From Burkholderiales bacterium (GTDB lineage Bacteria > Pseudomonadota > Gammaproteobacteria > Burkholderiales > Casimicrobiaceae): a stretch of DNA of 40,083 bases. Positions 18,851 through 28,497 of the stretch are shown in pieces. Both the position numbers and the translations under genes were made by a program. The notes under the pieces are model-generated. The model saw only the letters and a program-made list of their open reading frames with translations. It was not told the DNA's origin and searched no databases. Positions within the stretch are counted from its first letter, which is position 1, and the number at the start of each line of letters is the position of its first letter. Location: contig JAITMR010000056.1 of assembly GCA_031277215.1 (NCBI GenBank), forward strand, positions 1 to 40,083, given 5' to 3'.

Positions 18851-19993
18851 TCAGCGTGGCACGACGGCGTAAACGTTGCCTGCTTTCGACAGCCAGATCA
18901 TTTGATTGCCGTCGAGTTGCGGTTGCACAGTCACCGGCGTACCGTCGGTCGGCAAGCGACCGAGATATTTGCCATCCTCGGCAGCGAAAACGTGCAAATA
19001 GCCGTCGATATCGACGACGCCGATATCACGCCCGATAAACTGCGGGCCGCTTGGCCAGCGGCTACTCAATAAATCGTTTTTCCAGATCGAGGCGCCGGTT
19101 TGTTTTTCGAGCGCGTGGACGACGCCTTTGTCATCGGAGACGTAAAGGTGTGCGTCGTCGGCGGCAATGCCCGAATAGCTGGGAATATCGCGTGTCCACA
19201 GCAGCGCCCCCTGCATGATTTCAAAGCAGGCGATGCGCCCTTGGAAAGCTGCCGCGCAGATATGGCCTTCTTCGATTAGCGGACGGCTGGTGACATCGGC
19301 AATGCGCTCCAGTTCCGTCGTACCTTTCGGAGTCGCCACAGCAACGTCCCAGGCAACTTCGCCCGAAGCCAGATCGATGGCGATCAAGCGACCGCCGGCG
19401 GTTCCGAAAAACAGTCCACCACGGCTGGTGACGGCGCCTTGTGTATTGCGCACGATCAGCGGCGGCACATTGCGCTGCACCATCCATTTGGCGGAGCCAT
19501 CGCCGCCGTCAAGACCGTGGGTGCGGTTATCGGCGGTTTGGACGACGACAAGGCCGTCCGCCACGGTCGGCGGCGCGATAATTTCGCTGGACGCTTTCAC
19601 GCGCCACAACGGGTTTCCGTCGGTGTCAAAGGCGAGGACTTCACCGGCGGGGGTGCCGACCGCGATCATCGTTGCGTCAGCGCCGGGACCAGCGGAAAGC
19701 GGCGAGTTCGCACTGATGCGCCACAAGGCACGGCCAGTTTCAACATCGAGGCGGGTGATTTGGCCTCCACGCGACGCAACATAAATGGCGTTACCGGCAA
19801 TCGCTGGCGCAAAGCCCAGCGCGGCATCGCCAGTGTTTGTCCGCCAGGCGATAGTGACCGGCGCGGCTGGTGCCGCGTCGGCAAGTTTCGGCGGCTTTTT
19901 GTTACTTGAGGAGCAACCGGCGGCCAAGCCCAACGCGGCTAACGCAATAGACGTTGCCACGAACCACGGAAAAGCGTGCGACATTCTGATCAT
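18851..19993 (-). CDS. bamB: Outer membrane protein assembly lipoprotein BamB
   Basis: 380 residues. Lipoprotein signal with lipobox LAAGC (Cys27), then an eight-bladed PQQ-like beta-propeller: repeated segments such as YVASRGGQITRLDVETGRAL, VLAFDTDGNPLWRV, LIAIDLASGEVAWDV and VHALEKQTGASIW. BamB supports the BAM complex that inserts beta-barrel proteins in the outer membrane. Its start overlaps the stop of the upstream TPR gene as ATGA. A second ATG three codons later is also possible. Confidence 0.96.
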   Translation of the reverse strand: MIRMSHAFPWFVATSIALAALGLAAGCSSSNKKPPKLADAAPAAPVTIAWRTNTGDAALGFAPAIAGNAIYVASRGGQITRLDVETGRALWRISANSPLSAGPGADATMIAVGTPAGEVLAFDTDGNPLWRVKASSEIIAPPTVADGLVVVQTADNRTHGLDGGDGSAKWMVQRNVPPLIVRNTQGAVTSRGGLFFGTAGGRLIAIDLASGEVAWDVAVATPKGTTELERIADVTSRPLIEEGHICAAAFQGRIACFEIMQGALLWTRDIPSYSGIAADDAHLYVSDDKGVVHALEKQTGASIWKNDLLSSRWPSGPQFIGRDIGVVDIDGYLHVFAAEDGKYLGRLPTDGTPVTVQPQLDGNQMIWLSKAGNVYAVVPR

Positions 19994-20652
19994 GGTGTTT
20001 GTTCTTCCGGCGCGGCAGGATTGACCGGACCGCCCAGTCCGTCGAGTTTGATCTGGACGACGTTGCGGTAAGGGTTGTCCACCTTCAAAAGAGCGGTTTG
20101 ATAAGCGGCACGCGCTTCGTCACGGCGACCGGCACCGAACAGCGCATCGCCGCGAGTGTCAGCGAACAAACCCTCGAATGCCGGACTGTGCTTGGCGTCG
20201 AGCGTACGCAGCGCATCGTCGAATTTTTGTTCTTCGATCAGCGTTTCCGCCAGCCGATAGCGGGCGATGTCTTTGAGGTCGCTTTCCGAAGCGCGGTCAA
20301 TTACCCATTGCAACTGCGCCTGAGCTTCCGCTTTGTCACCGCCGGACCAAAGCGATTCGGCCATGAGAAGGGCGGCGCGTGGGGCATAGCCGGTGCTGCC
20401 GTAGCCATCGGTTAGTTGCGTCATGGCCTCTCTGGCGCGGATGGCATCTTTTGCCTGTACGGCATCGCTGACGGCGAAATACAGTGTCGAGGCGCTGTCC
20501 GCCTGCTGTGTTTTCCACCAGCGCCAACCCTGAACGCTAAACAGCACGACACAGGCGATGGCGGCAATAGCAGTGACATAACCGCCCCATTCATTCCACC
20601 ATGCCTTGATGTCTTCCAGTTGTTCCTGTTCTTGATGATCGTACACAGCCAT
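19990..20652 (-). CDS. YfgM-like TPR protein, ancillary SecYEG translocon subunit
   Basis: 220 residues. Short cytoplasmic N terminus (DHQEQEQLEDIKAWWNEWG), one membrane helix (about 25-42), then a periplasmic TPR-like domain (residues 50-190). The EQEQLEDIKAWWNEWG start and the bamB context match the YfgM family. In E. coli YfgM binds PpiD and the SecYEG translocon and helps periplasmic chaperone networks. The TGA overlaps the bamB ATG; the gene follows hisS by 40 bases. Confidence 0.92.
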   Translation of the reverse strand: MAVYDHQEQEQLEDIKAWWNEWGGYVTAIAAIACVVLFSVQGWRWWKTQQADSASTLYFAVSDAVQAKDAIRAREAMTQLTDGYGSTGYAPRAALLMAESLWSGGDKAEAQAQLQWVIDRASESDLKDIARYRLAETLIEEQKFDDALRTLDAKHSPAFEGLFADTRGDALFGAGRRDEARAAYQTALLKVDNPYRNVVQIKLDGLGGPVNPAAPEEQTP

Positions 20653-20692
20653 GCTTGGATTTCCTTAAAGTTTTTGTGCTAAACAGAATATT

Positions 20693-22012
20693 TTATACGG
20701 TAACGGCGGTCAGCCACGCAATCAAGCCATCAATCGGCACGGTTTGTTGCTCCTGGCCTGTTTCGCGCAGCCATTTTACCGTGACTGTGCGGTCTCGAAC
20801 CTCATCTTCCGCCAAAATGAGAGCAAAACGGGCACCGCTGGCGTCGGCTTTCTTCATTTGCGACTTCATGCTGCCGCCACCAGCATGAAGCACAATGCCA
20901 TAACCGGCGTCTCGCAATGTCTCTGCCAACCCCCAACTGAGCGCTGCGGCGGCATCGCCTTGGTGCACCAGATAGGCGAGGGGGGCGGGTGTGGCGCTTT
21001 CTCCGCTTTTTTCTAAGCCCTCCCGAAGCAGCAACACCAGCCGCTCCATGCCAGCGGCAAAGCCGCAAGCGGGGGTCGGTTTGCCACCCAGCGATTCACA
21101 CAGGCCGTCGTAGCGCCCACCACCAGCCACGGTTCCTTGTGCGCCGAGCCGATCAGTGACCCACTCAAACACGCTGCGGTTGTAGTAATCCAGCCCGCGC
21201 ACCAGACGGGTGTCGATCTCGTAAACAAGACCGGCGCTGTCGAGCCATTTCCGCAAACCGTCGAAATGGGCGCGTGCGTCCGTTCCCAGTTGTTCGAGCA
21301 TGCGCGGCGCACCTTCAATAATAGTTTGCATCGCGGGATTTTTGGAATCGAGAATGCGCAGCGGATTGGTCGAGAGCCGCCGTTTCGAGTCGTCGTCGAG
21401 CGCTTCAACGTTTTGCGAAAAATAAACGGTCAGCGCCTCGCGGTAGGCGCGGCGATCGGCAGGATCGCCGATGGAATTGATCTTGAGAGAGACGCTGTTT
21501 TCCAGCCCAAGCGCCTTCCACAGCCGCGCCAGCAACACGATTTGCTCGGCGTCAACATCTGGCCCGGCAAAACCAAGCGCCTCGACATTGAGCTGATGGA
21601 ACTGCCGATAGCGGCCTTTTTGCGGTCGCTCGTGGCGGAACATCGGGCCGTGCGTCCAAACCCGCTGCGGGCGCTCGTAGGTTAGGTTGTGCTGAATCGT
21701 AGCGCGAACGATACCCGCAGTGGCTTCGGGGCGCAGCGTCAAACTTTCGCCGGAGAGTTTGTCCTCGAAGGTGTACATTTCTTTTTCAACAACATCGGTG
21801 GCTTCGCCGATGCCGCGCACAAACAGCGGCGTCGGCTCGACAATCGGCACCCGCAAAAAGCGGTAGCCATATTGTTCGAACACCCGACGCGCAGTATCTT
21901 CCAGATGCAACCACAGCGGCGCGTCGTCCGGCAAAATATCGTTCATCCCGCGAACGGCCTGAAGTGTGGCTTGCGTGGCCGGTTTTGCGGTGGTTTTTGC
22001 ATTATCAGTCAT
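20693..22012 (-). CDS. hisS: Histidyl-tRNA synthetase
   Basis: 439 residues. Class II synthetase with all landmarks: motif 1 region ([19 protein letters not shown]), motif 2 ([13 protein letters not shown] and [19 protein letters not shown]), the histidine-binding signature [23 protein letters not shown], and motif 3 in [14 protein letters not shown]-terminal anticodon-binding domain follows. The N terminus has a few extra residues before the canonical [12 protein letters not shown]. Normal place between ispG and yfgM. Confidence 0.97.
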   Translation of the reverse strand: MTDNAKTTAKPATQATLQAVRGMNDILPDDAPLWLHLEDTARRVFEQYGYRFLRVPIVEPTPLFVRGIGEATDVVEKEMYTFEDKLSGESLTLRPEATAGIVRATIQHNLTYERPQRVWTHGPMFRHERPQKGRYRQFHQLNVEALGFAGPDVDAEQIVLLARLWKALGLENSVSLKINSIGDPADRRAYREALTVYFSQNVEALDDDSKRRLSTNPLRILDSKNPAMQTIIEGAPRMLEQLGTDARAHFDGLRKWLDSAGLVYEIDTRLVRGLDYYNRSVFEWVTDRLGAQGTVAGGGRYDGLCESLGGKPTPACGFAAGMERLVLLLREGLEKSGESATPAPLAYLVHQGDAAAALSWGLAETLRDAGYGIVLHAGGGSMKSQMKKADASGARFALILAEDEVRDRTVTVKWLRETGQEQQTVPIDGLIAWLTAVTV

Positions 22013-22079
22013 GCGTTGTTGTCCTTATATTTCACGGTGTTTCTCACAGCAACTTTTTGCCAACAGGCGGAGCATCTAA

Positions 22080-23417
22080 TCACTCGCGCTCATCTACTGA
22101 AATTTTGGCAGAAGAGTCGCATTGTGCAAGCAACTTATTGAGAGTGTCGTGTGGCCGAGCGGACGGCGCACTCTCAAGACTATCGTTTTCTTTGCTGCTA
22201 TAAACGGCTCGTACATAGTCGTCAATGATCGTTTTAAATTCTTCGGCGATGTGCTCGCCGCGCAAGGTTACGCTTTTCTTGCCGTCGATAAAAACCGGTG
22301 CTGCCGGAGCTTCGCCGACACCGGGTAGGGAAATGCCGAGATTGGCCATTTTCGATTCGCCGGGTCCGTTGACGATACATCCCATCACCGCCACCCGCAA
22401 GTTTTCGACGCCGGAATACGTCGTCCTCCAAGCAGGCATCGACGCACGCAAATAATCCTGAACATCGGCGGCGAGCTTTTGAAAAAACGTGCTGGTGGTA
22501 CGCCCACAGCCGGGGCAGGAGATGACTGCCGGCGTGAAAGCGCGTAATCCCAGCGACTGCAAAATTTCCTGAGCGACGATGACTTCTTGCGTTCGTGGCG
22601 CTCCCAATTCCGGCGTAATCGAAACGCGAATCGTATCGCCGATGCCTTCTTGCAGCAAAACCGCCAGCGCGGTACTGGAAGCGACAATGCCTTTCGAGCC
22701 GATACCTGCTTCGGTCAAGCCCAGATGCAGCGGGTAATCGCAGCGTTCGGCCAGCAAGCGATAAACCGCGATCAGGTCTTGAACCTCCGAAACCTTGCAC
22801 GACAAAATGATGCGGTCAGCGGGCAAACCCTGCGCTTCGGCAAAAGCGGCACTCTCCAGCGCCGACGTGACCAGCGCCTGATGCATCACCTGCGCCAGCG
22901 GCAACGGCGGCGTCCGCGTCTGATTGGCATCGAGTAACCGCGCCAGCACTTGTTGATCGAGCGATCCCCAGTTGACGCCAATCCGTATCGGCTTGCCGAA
23001 GCGCAACGCGCCATCAATCAGTTGCGCAAACCGGCTGTCGTGCTTTTCGCCCTGACCGACATTGCCGGGATTGATGCGAAACTTGGCGAGCGCTTCGGCG
23101 CAAGCCGGTTCATCGGCAAGCAGTTTGTGACCGTTGTAATGAAAATCGCCGATCAGCGGCACGTTGCATTGTTTTCGGTCAAGCGCCTCGCGGATGTGCG
23201 GCACGGCGCACGCCGCCTCCAGCGTGTTCACCGTCACACGTACCAGTTCGGAACCGGCATCCGCCAGCGCCTTGACCTGCGCGGTCGTCGCGGCAATATC
23301 GGCAGTGTCCGTATTGGTCATCGACTGCACGACAATCGGCGCACCACCGCCAATGGCGGTATGGCCGACCATCACTCGGCGGCTTAAACGGCGGGAAATG
23401 AAGGGGAGGGCGGTCAT
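22080..23417 (-). CDS. ispG: 4-hydroxy-3-methylbut-2-enyl diphosphate synthase (flavodoxin)
   Basis: 445 residues. Penultimate enzyme of the MEP isoprenoid pathway, converting MEcPP to HMBPP with a [4Fe-4S] cluster. The TIM-barrel half shows [26 protein letters not shown] and RINPGNVG. The C-terminal half holds the cluster cysteines in SCPGCGRT and CIVNGPGES. About 35 residues at the extreme C terminus (after YVRAVYSS) extend past typical homologues and look unstructured. Upstream lies a foreign-looking repeat island instead of rodZ directly, so the promoter arrangement is altered here. Confidence 0.97.
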   Translation of the reverse strand: MTALPFISRRLSRRVMVGHTAIGGGAPIVVQSMTNTDTADIAATTAQVKALADAGSELVRVTVNTLEAACAVPHIREALDRKQCNVPLIGDFHYNGHKLLADEPACAEALAKFRINPGNVGQGEKHDSRFAQLIDGALRFGKPIRIGVNWGSLDQQVLARLLDANQTRTPPLPLAQVMHQALVTSALESAAFAEAQGLPADRIILSCKVSEVQDLIAVYRLLAERCDYPLHLGLTEAGIGSKGIVASSTALAVLLQEGIGDTIRVSITPELGAPRTQEVIVAQEILQSLGLRAFTPAVISCPGCGRTTSTFFQKLAADVQDYLRASMPAWRTTYSGVENLRVAVMGCIVNGPGESKMANLGISLPGVGEAPAAPVFIDGKKSVTLRGEHIAEEFKTIIDDYVRAVYSSKENDSLESAPSARPHDTLNKLLAQCDSSAKISVDERE

Positions 23418-23484
23418 GAGTTGAAGGGAAAAGAGATTCTGATATGGGTCGCTCGATTCCCAATATGCGTGCTTGAATGCTCGG

Positions 23485-23514
23485 CGTCATTGCGAGCGAA
23501 GCGAAGCAATCCAG
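23485..23514 (+). repeat. 30-base dispersed repeat, copy A
   Basis: Begins CGTCATTGCGAGCGAAGCG and ends AAGCAATCCAG. It matches, in inverted orientation and at 27 of 30 positions, the sequence at 29986-30015. Sequences of this kind (TCATTGCGAG...GAAGCAATCC) recur between genes in several bacterial genomes. Confidence 0.8.
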
Positions 23515-23754
23515 TTAAACAATCGCGCTGTATAAATTTTTTCATTTTGGGTTTTAGATGACCGTATTTTGTGTAGTCCCGCAGTTGATCGGACCGAACC
23601 GCTCAAAGCTGATGTTGTTGAGCAGCGGCGGGCTATTGGGGGCAAGATTGCATTTCATTCGGCTATTTTCCTACCGAACGTCGGGGTTCGCAAGCTCATC
23701 ACGGCCTATGCAGGCTGCTCAATCCTCCTCAACCCTCAAGGGAAGGGAAAAATA

Positions 23755-24201
23755 TCAGCGACGCTTCGCGCCGGAGAGATGGCTCCTGGATTGCGCTTCG
23801 CTTATCCAGGTTACACTTACTTGCTTCCCCTTCGGCTTAAGTCGCTTTCGCCAAACAACTCCTGCTGAATAAACGCTAAATTTGTAATGCCTTAGCAAAA
23901 GCGCCAACGAGCAAAAGCTCAAAAACAGGCTAACGCTTTCTAATATCCATAGAAAAAGCATTTCGTTTACCAAATTCCATTCAAGGTAAGGCACAGCATA
24001 GTCTGGCGCAGAATATATTATTTTTTGAAAAGGCACATGAGTAATAATTATTTCAGACAAGCTGAATAATAAAAGACCTAAGCTAAAGAAAAATATATGC
24101 TTATTTTTTGTCCTTAGCGATAAAATAAAACTTAAAATCCCAATGAGAAGAATCAAAATAAGAACTATTTTATTAGAAATAAAAATGATAGGGTGTTCCA
24201 T
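23755..24201 (-). CDS. Hypothetical low-GC membrane protein with repeat-derived tail
   Basis: 148 residues, not recognised. The ATG is preceded by AGGAAG at a suitable distance. Three hydrophobic segments (about 10-27, 33-52 and 83-104), separated by short charged loops, make an integral membrane protein likely. Codon use is strongly A/T-rich, unlike flanking rodZ and ispG, which suggests transfer. From about residue 112 composition changes: the tail (ending RSHLSGAKRR) is translated from a GC-richer palindromic repeat, so the original stop may have been lost. It follows a 75-codon low-GC frame by 22 bases, so the two may be an old operon. Confidence 0.45.
   Translation of the reverse strand: MEHPIIFISNKIVLILILLIGILSFILSLRTKNKHIFFFSLGLLLFSLSEIIITHVPFQKIIYSAPDYAVPYLEWNLVNEMLFLWILESVSLFLSFCSLALLLRHYKFSVYSAGVVWRKRLKPKGKQVSVTWISEAQSRSHLSGAKRR
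23785..23810. repeat. Palindromic repeat, GGAT...ATCC family
   Basis: Perfect arms CCTGGAT and ATCCAGG around a 12-base centre TGCGCTTCGCTT. Related palindromes occur at 24387-24409, 24440-24466 and 30032-30058. Confidence 0.7.
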
Positions 24202-24223
24202 AAAACCTTCTTCCTAACCTTAA

Positions 24224-24451
24224 TCAAGTCGCCGGCTTTGCCGGTGGTTGTTGACTTATAGGTTGCGATATTTTTATCTCGTATGTTTTTTCGTTTTCTT
24301 TTGTAACAACACAAATCGTTTTCAAATCGTCATCATGCAGGGCAAGCAATTCTTTTAATTTCCATGTGTATATCTTTTTAGCGCGTGGGATGAAGCGTAA
24401 CGCAATCCCGGCGTTTTGGATTTTCGGTGATGCTTGAAGCTGGGATTCCAT
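24224..24451 (-). pseudogene. Possible gene remnant fused to palindromic repeats
   Basis: A 75-codon frame, not recognised. Its first 25 codons are translated from two palindromic repeats and are therefore unlikely to be original coding sequence. The remaining 50 (from KKIYTWKLKELLALHDDDL onward) are low-GC and have protein-like composition with a proline-rich tail (QPPAKPAT). I read this as the 3' end of an acquired gene whose start was replaced by repeats. No function can be proposed. It is 22 bases upstream of the hypothetical membrane protein. Confidence 0.3.
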
Positions 24452-24466
24452 CTCGTTTCATCCCAG
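24387..24466. repeat. Two adjacent palindromic repeats, GGAT...ATCC family
   Basis: First element: arms GGGAT (24387-24391) and ATCCC (24405-24409) around GAAGCGTAACGCA. Second: arms CTGGGAT (24440-24446) and ATCCCAG (24460-24466) around TCCATCTCGTTTC, followed by CCTG. The second is close to 30032-30060, including the trailing CCTG. Confidence 0.7.
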
Positions 24467-24492
24467 CCTGCGGCGTTATTCGACCGTTGGTT

Positions 24493-25578
24493 TTACTCAA
24501 GCACCAACCGCGCTACGCCCTGCCTGCTTTGGCCGCCCATATCGACAGGCTCGCCGCGCAACATCACCGTAACAGAGCCGCTGTTTCCGAGCACCAGCGA
24601 AAACGGCGCCGCGCCGCGTAAGGTTTTTTCGCTGCCTTCTCTTGCAATCGCGGAATAAAGGATTGCGTCGTGTTTATCGCGCACTTCGACCCAGGAATCG
24701 CCGGTAAAGCGTAACACCAATTCGACTTCTTCCCCGGTAAGCGCTGCGATCACCGTTGGAGATTCCGGTGCGGCAAGTGGATCGGCAGGCGCGGGGGCTT
24801 CCGATAGCGGCGCGATGATTGGCGTAATGGCAAGAACGTTTTCACCTTCCTGCCAGACGGAAGGCGTTTTGAGTTCTTCGGCGACGGCAGGGTTTGCTTC
24901 ACTCTCCGGAAACAACGCTACTATTTGCGGCCAGAAGAAAAAAACGACCGCGATAACAGCGAGAGCCGCTACGGCAAACAACCATTTCCAGGTTTGCGGT
25001 CTGGTTACTTTTTCACCGTAGGGTGGCAAAACAGGCATGCTGCGTGTTAACAGTTTGACGCTGGAAGCGGCCGGACTGAGGGCTTGCGGACATTCCGGCG
25101 GCAGCACGTCCAGCACGACGTTGGCGTCAATGTTCAAAAAACGCGCATAGTTGCGCATGAAGCCGCGCACGAAGGCGCGGGGCGGAAGGGAGGCAAAGTC
25201 TTGCTGTTCGAGCGCGTGGACTTGACGCGGTGCCAGCTTGAGAAAATGCGAAACCTCGTCGATAGAAAGACCGGCCGCTTCCCGAGCCTCTTTCAGCAAA
25301 GCGCCTGCAGAGGGCGTTATGTTCGAAGCCTCTTGTTCTGCTTCTGTTTCAGAGGAATTTTCCTGGTTCATTTCTTCTTGAGGTGGTTTTTGATCCAACG
25401 CTTCCGAAGCAGCGTTTGCTTCCGGCTGAAATGTTTTTTCTTCCGGGGGCAATGCCGCTTTCCCCGAGGTCAGAACGGAAACCTGCGGCACAGACTCCGC
25501 CGACAGCAAATCGTTATCGGCAGGCTGTGTTGGAGGTTCCGCACGTTTCTTGGTGCGCTTGGATTGAGGTTTGCTCAC
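24493..25578 (-). CDS. rodZ: Cell-shape protein RodZ
   Basis: 361 residues. Membrane protein that couples MreB to the peptidoglycan elongation machinery. After an unusually long acidic, proline-rich N-terminal stretch (about 85 residues) comes the HTH_25 cytoskeletal-binding domain (GALLKEAREAAGLSIDEVSH ... LEQQDFASLPPRAFVRGFMR), a transmembrane helix (about 198-216), and a periplasmic DUF4115 beta domain (VELVLRFTGDSWVEVRDKH). I place the start at a GTG that overlaps the pilF stop as GTGA; a TTG two codons upstream is the alternative. Both lack an ATG, consistent with start by coupling to pilF. Confidence 0.9.
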   Translation of the reverse strand: MSKPQSKRTKKRAEPPTQPADNDLLSAESVPQVSVLTSGKAALPPEEKTFQPEANAASEALDQKPPQEEMNQENSSETEAEQEASNITPSAGALLKEAREAAGLSIDEVSHFLKLAPRQVHALEQQDFASLPPRAFVRGFMRNYARFLNIDANVVLDVLPPECPQALSPAASSVKLLTRSMPVLPPYGEKVTRPQTWKWLFAVAALAVIAVVFFFWPQIVALFPESEANPAVAEELKTPSVWQEGENVLAITPIIAPLSEAPAPADPLAAPESPTVIAALTGEEVELVLRFTGDSWVEVRDKHDAILYSAIAREGSEKTLRGAAPFSLVLGNSGSVTVMLRGEPVDMGGQSRQGVARLVLE

Positions 25579-26399
25579 GGGCAACTTCCGGGCGCGGTGA
25601 TTCGTTGCGTTTGCTCGGCATTCGGATAGCGGTTTTGTAATTGCAGAACGTACGAGTCTTCAGCTCTTTTATCGTTCAATTTTCGCTCGATGCAGGCGCC
25701 GAGAAACAGCGCGTCGGCGGTCGGCGTCGGTGTTTGCATGATGATGCGCATCATAACGCGCGCTTCGTTGAGCTTGCCTTCGCCGTAGTTGAGTTCGGCC
25801 AGCGAGTAGGCGGCCTGAGGGTAATCGGGTCTAACGTTTAGTGCGCGTTCCAGATATTGACGTGCCGTCGCTTTGTCGTTGATGGAGAGCGCACAACGAC
25901 CGGCATTGGTGAAAGCGATTTCCGGCGTTTTGTACAGCGGGTCGAGCGCAACACGGTTGAATTCCGTCAGTGACTCACGCGCCCGACCGGAAGTACACAA
26001 GAACCAGCCCCAGTTGTGGCGGATCTCAGGGTTGTTGGGATCGAGTTCGATGGCGCGCTGGAAGTTGCTGTTGGCCTTGCTGTCTTCTTTCAGATATGCA
26101 TACACCAGCCCGTAGCCGTTATAAATCATCGAATAACGCTCATCAATCTTTCTGGCTTCGTCGAGCTCTTCCAGCGCCACGTCGAACTGGCCGCGCTCGT
26201 AGTAACCGAGCGCCAGCGCAGTGCGCGCTTCTGCCCGGACGCGCGGCGAAGCCGGCGTATTTTGAAATTGTGGCCGTTGAGCTGCTTGCAGCATTTGCGA
26301 AGAATCATCGGAGGGGGGGGGCATTCCGGCACAGGCCGCAAGCGTTAGCACGGCCAACATCGAAATGAACAAGCGGAAGCGTGTAGCCATCATAAACAA
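25575..26399 (-). CDS. pilF: Type IV pilus biogenesis lipoprotein PilF/PilW
   Basis: 274 residues. Lipoprotein signal with TLAAC (Cys23), then about six TPR units (ALALGYYERGQFDVALEELD, IYNGYGLVYAYLKEDSKANS, IRHNWGWFLCTSGRARESL, and others). PilF/PilW pilots the PilQ secretin to the outer membrane. It is the usual neighbour of rlmN (4 bases downstream) and rodZ (overlapping). Start may be any of three closely spaced methionines in MFMMATRF. Confidence 0.93.
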   Translation of the reverse strand: MFMMATRFRLFISMLAVLTLAACAGMPPPSDDSSQMLQAAQRPQFQNTPASPRVRAEARTALALGYYERGQFDVALEELDEARKIDERYSMIYNGYGLVYAYLKEDSKANSNFQRAIELDPNNPEIRHNWGWFLCTSGRARESLTEFNRVALDPLYKTPEIAFTNAGRCALSINDKATARQYLERALNVRPDYPQAAYSLAELNYGEGKLNEARVMMRIIMQTPTPTADALFLGACIERKLNDKRAEDSYVLQLQNRYPNAEQTQRITAPGSCP

Positions 26400-26403
26400 C
26401 TCC

Positions 26404-27678
26404 TTAGGTAACAGGGTGCTCGGTGTGAGAATAACAGGAAAAACAGTGGTGTTGGCGCGTGGCAGGGAGCAGCGCCGGAGACTGCGCGGAACACTGTGTA
26501 ACGTGTTGTGATGAAAGCGCCGCTACTTCGCGCGGCTCGGCGCGGCGCGGAACATCGCTCATCCGGTAGCGCACCCGATTTTGAACCTGGCCAGCCAGTT
26601 GCCCGCAGGCGGCGGTGATGTCGCCGCCGCGCGTTTTGCGAATCGTGGTAACGATACCGGCGTTCATCAACACGCGCTGAAACGCCAGCACGCGATCACG
26701 CTTCGGAGCACGGTACGGCGCTTCCGGAAACGGGTTGAACGGAATCAGGTTGAATTTGCACGGTACATCGCGTACCAATTCGACCAACGCGGTGGCTTGC
26801 GTCGGCGCGTCGTTGATATCGGCTAGCAACAGGTATTCGAAAGTAATGAAATCGCGCGGCGCTTTATCGAGATAACGACGACAAGCCGCCATTAGTTCGG
26901 GAAGCGGATGACGGCGGTTGACCGGCATCAAGTGGTCGCGCAGCGCATCATCAGGCGCATGCAGGCTGACCGCCAGCGCAACCGGACAGACATCGCGCAG
27001 CGCATCGATCATCGGCGCGACGCCCGATGTGGAGAGCGTGACGCGGCGGCGCGACAATCCGTAAGCGTGATCGTTCAGAAAAAGTTGCAAGGCGGCGACG
27101 ACGTTTTTGAAATTGGCGAGAGGCTCTCCCATTCCCATCAACACAACGTTGGTGATCGGTGAGCGTCCCGCCTCGATCCAAGGCGCACTCATGCCTTCCG
27201 CCAAAAGGGTGCGGTTGGCAGCCCAAAGCTGGCCGACGATCTCGCCGATAGAAAGGTTGCGGTTGAAACCCTGATGACCGGTCGAGCAAAACGAGCAGTC
27301 CATCATGCAACCAGCCTGCGTCGAGATGCACAGCGTACCGCGATCATCTTCCGGCAGATAGACCGCTTCGATCGCGTTTTCTGCGCTTGCCTTATTGCCA
27401 ATCGTATTTTCCACCGCGAACAACCACTTGCGGGTACCGTCGCTCGCTATGGTATCTCGTAACACACGCGGTGAGCGAACCTCGGCAACCGCAGCGAGTT
27501 TTTCGCGCACAGCTTTCGAGAGATCGCTCATCTGGTCGATGTTGTCGCAAAAACGCTGATGCAGCCAAGGCAGCACTTGCCGCGCACGAAACGGTTTCTC
27601 GCCCATGTTGACGAAAAACGTTTCAAGCGCAACTGGATCGAAATCCAGCAGATTGACGCGCGAGGGTATGCTGCTCAT
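26404..27678 (-). CDS. rlmN: Dual-specificity 23S rRNA/tRNA methyltransferase RlmN
   Basis: Radical-SAM enzyme that makes 2-methyladenosine at A2503 of 23S rRNA and A37 of some tRNAs. The CxxxCxxC cluster motif is [14 protein letters not shown] and the methyl-carrying cysteine region ([17 protein letters not shown]) are present. At 424 residues it is longer than the usual 360-390: about 45 residues after the conserved RVRYR end ([13 protein letters not shown]...) have no resemblance to the family and include three cysteines. The extension runs almost to pilF. Confidence 0.95.
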   Translation of the reverse strand: MSSIPSRVNLLDFDPVALETFFVNMGEKPFRARQVLPWLHQRFCDNIDQMSDLSKAVREKLAAVAEVRSPRVLRDTIASDGTRKWLFAVENTIGNKASAENAIEAVYLPEDDRGTLCISTQAGCMMDCSFCSTGHQGFNRNLSIGEIVGQLWAANRTLLAEGMSAPWIEAGRSPITNVVLMGMGEPLANFKNVVAALQLFLNDHAYGLSRRRVTLSTSGVAPMIDALRDVCPVALAVSLHAPDDALRDHLMPVNRRHPLPELMAACRRYLDKAPRDFITFEYLLLADINDAPTQATALVELVRDVPCKFNLIPFNPFPEAPYRAPKRDRVLAFQRVLMNAGIVTTIRKTRGGDITAACGQLAGQVQNRVRYRMSDVPRRAEPREVAALSSQHVTQCSAQSPALLPATRQHHCFSCYSHTEHPVT

Positions 27679-27709
27679 GGCGGCGGGAAATTCAGATTAT
27701 CGGCTGCGT

Positions 27710-28135
27710 TTACTGACCGTAAACGGCCAGCGCCGGGAAGAAATAGGCGATTTCCACCGCAGCGGTTTCCGGTGCGTCGGAGCCGTGTACGGCGTTGGCG
27801 TCAATCGATTTGGCAAAATCGGCACGGATTGTGCCAGGATCGGCCTTTGCCGGATCGGTGGCACCCATCAACGTACGGTTCTTCGCAATCGCATCGGCGC
27901 CTTCAAGCACCTGAATCATCACCGGCCCGGAGATCATGAAATCGACCAGATCTTTGAAGAAAGGACGTTCACGATGCACCGCGTAAAAGCCTTCAGCCTC
28001 GGTGCGTGACAACTGGCGCATTTGCGCCGCGACGATTTTCAGGTCGGCGTCTTCAAAGCGGGTGTAGATTTTGCCGATGACGTTCTGGGCGACCGCGTCG
28101 GGCTTGATGATGGAAAGTGTGCGTTGCAAGGTCAT
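27710..28135 (-). CDS. ndk: Nucleoside diphosphate kinase
   Basis: 141 residues. Transfers the gamma phosphate of ATP to other NDPs via a phosphohistidine. [10 protein letters not shown] at the start, [16 protein letters not shown], and the active-site NAVHGSD with the catalytic histidine are all intact. First gene of the housekeeping run; rlmN begins 31 bases downstream. Confidence 0.98.
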   Translation of the reverse strand: MTLQRTLSIIKPDAVAQNVIGKIYTRFEDADLKIVAAQMRQLSRTEAEGFYAVHRERPFFKDLVDFMISGPVMIQVLEGADAIAKNRTLMGATDPAKADPGTIRADFAKSIDANAVHGSDAPETAAVEIAYFFPALAVYGQ

Positions 28136-28497
28136 GATGGTTCTCGTCGGTTTGATGGAAAAATAGAAAAGTTAGCAAACTCTTTATTATAGCATGTCTG
28201 CCAGGGATCATAGGTCAGGAATTAGGGATCGAAAAAGCATTCTCGCGCGTAGGCGCGAGGCTGCAAAGAAGAAACACTCTCCCGCTTGTGAAAGAGGCGG
28301 CTCACGTCTTTTTCTTCAAGGGTTGGGTTTGTGGGGTGGGGAGGTTCTTTGTGTTGCTTCGCGTCTTCGCGTTCATCCATACGTTGAGGTTAGCTGCACT
28401 CACTGCCAACCTACGCTCATCAGCAACCTATGCGCAATCTTTATGTTCTCTGCGTTCTTTGCGGTTAAAATGTCCCGATACCTGAACCCTGACAACC
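28136..28497. other. Divergent intergenic region, ndk / yihY-like gene
   Basis: No gene supported. It holds the promoters of ndk and the YihY-type gene and several GC-rich inverted sequences (for example CGCGCG-TAGG-CGCG around 28237-28251). Near the right end GTTCTCTGCGTTCTTTGCGG resembles GTGTGTTCTTTGCGATTC at 30097-30114 in the other repeat-rich gap. A plus-strand frame crossing it is composed of repeat translation and overlaps the next gene out of frame. Confidence 0.5.

Larger units (their letters stand above)
23418..24492. other. Repeat-rich island separating rodZ from ispG
   Basis: About 1.07 kb, visibly more AT-rich in its middle than the flanks, inserted between two genes that are normally adjacent. 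It holds one copy of a 30-base dispersed repeat, three GGAT...ATCC palindromes and two low-GC minus-strand reading frames listed separately. No transposase, integrase or clear target duplication was seen. Confidence 0.7.
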
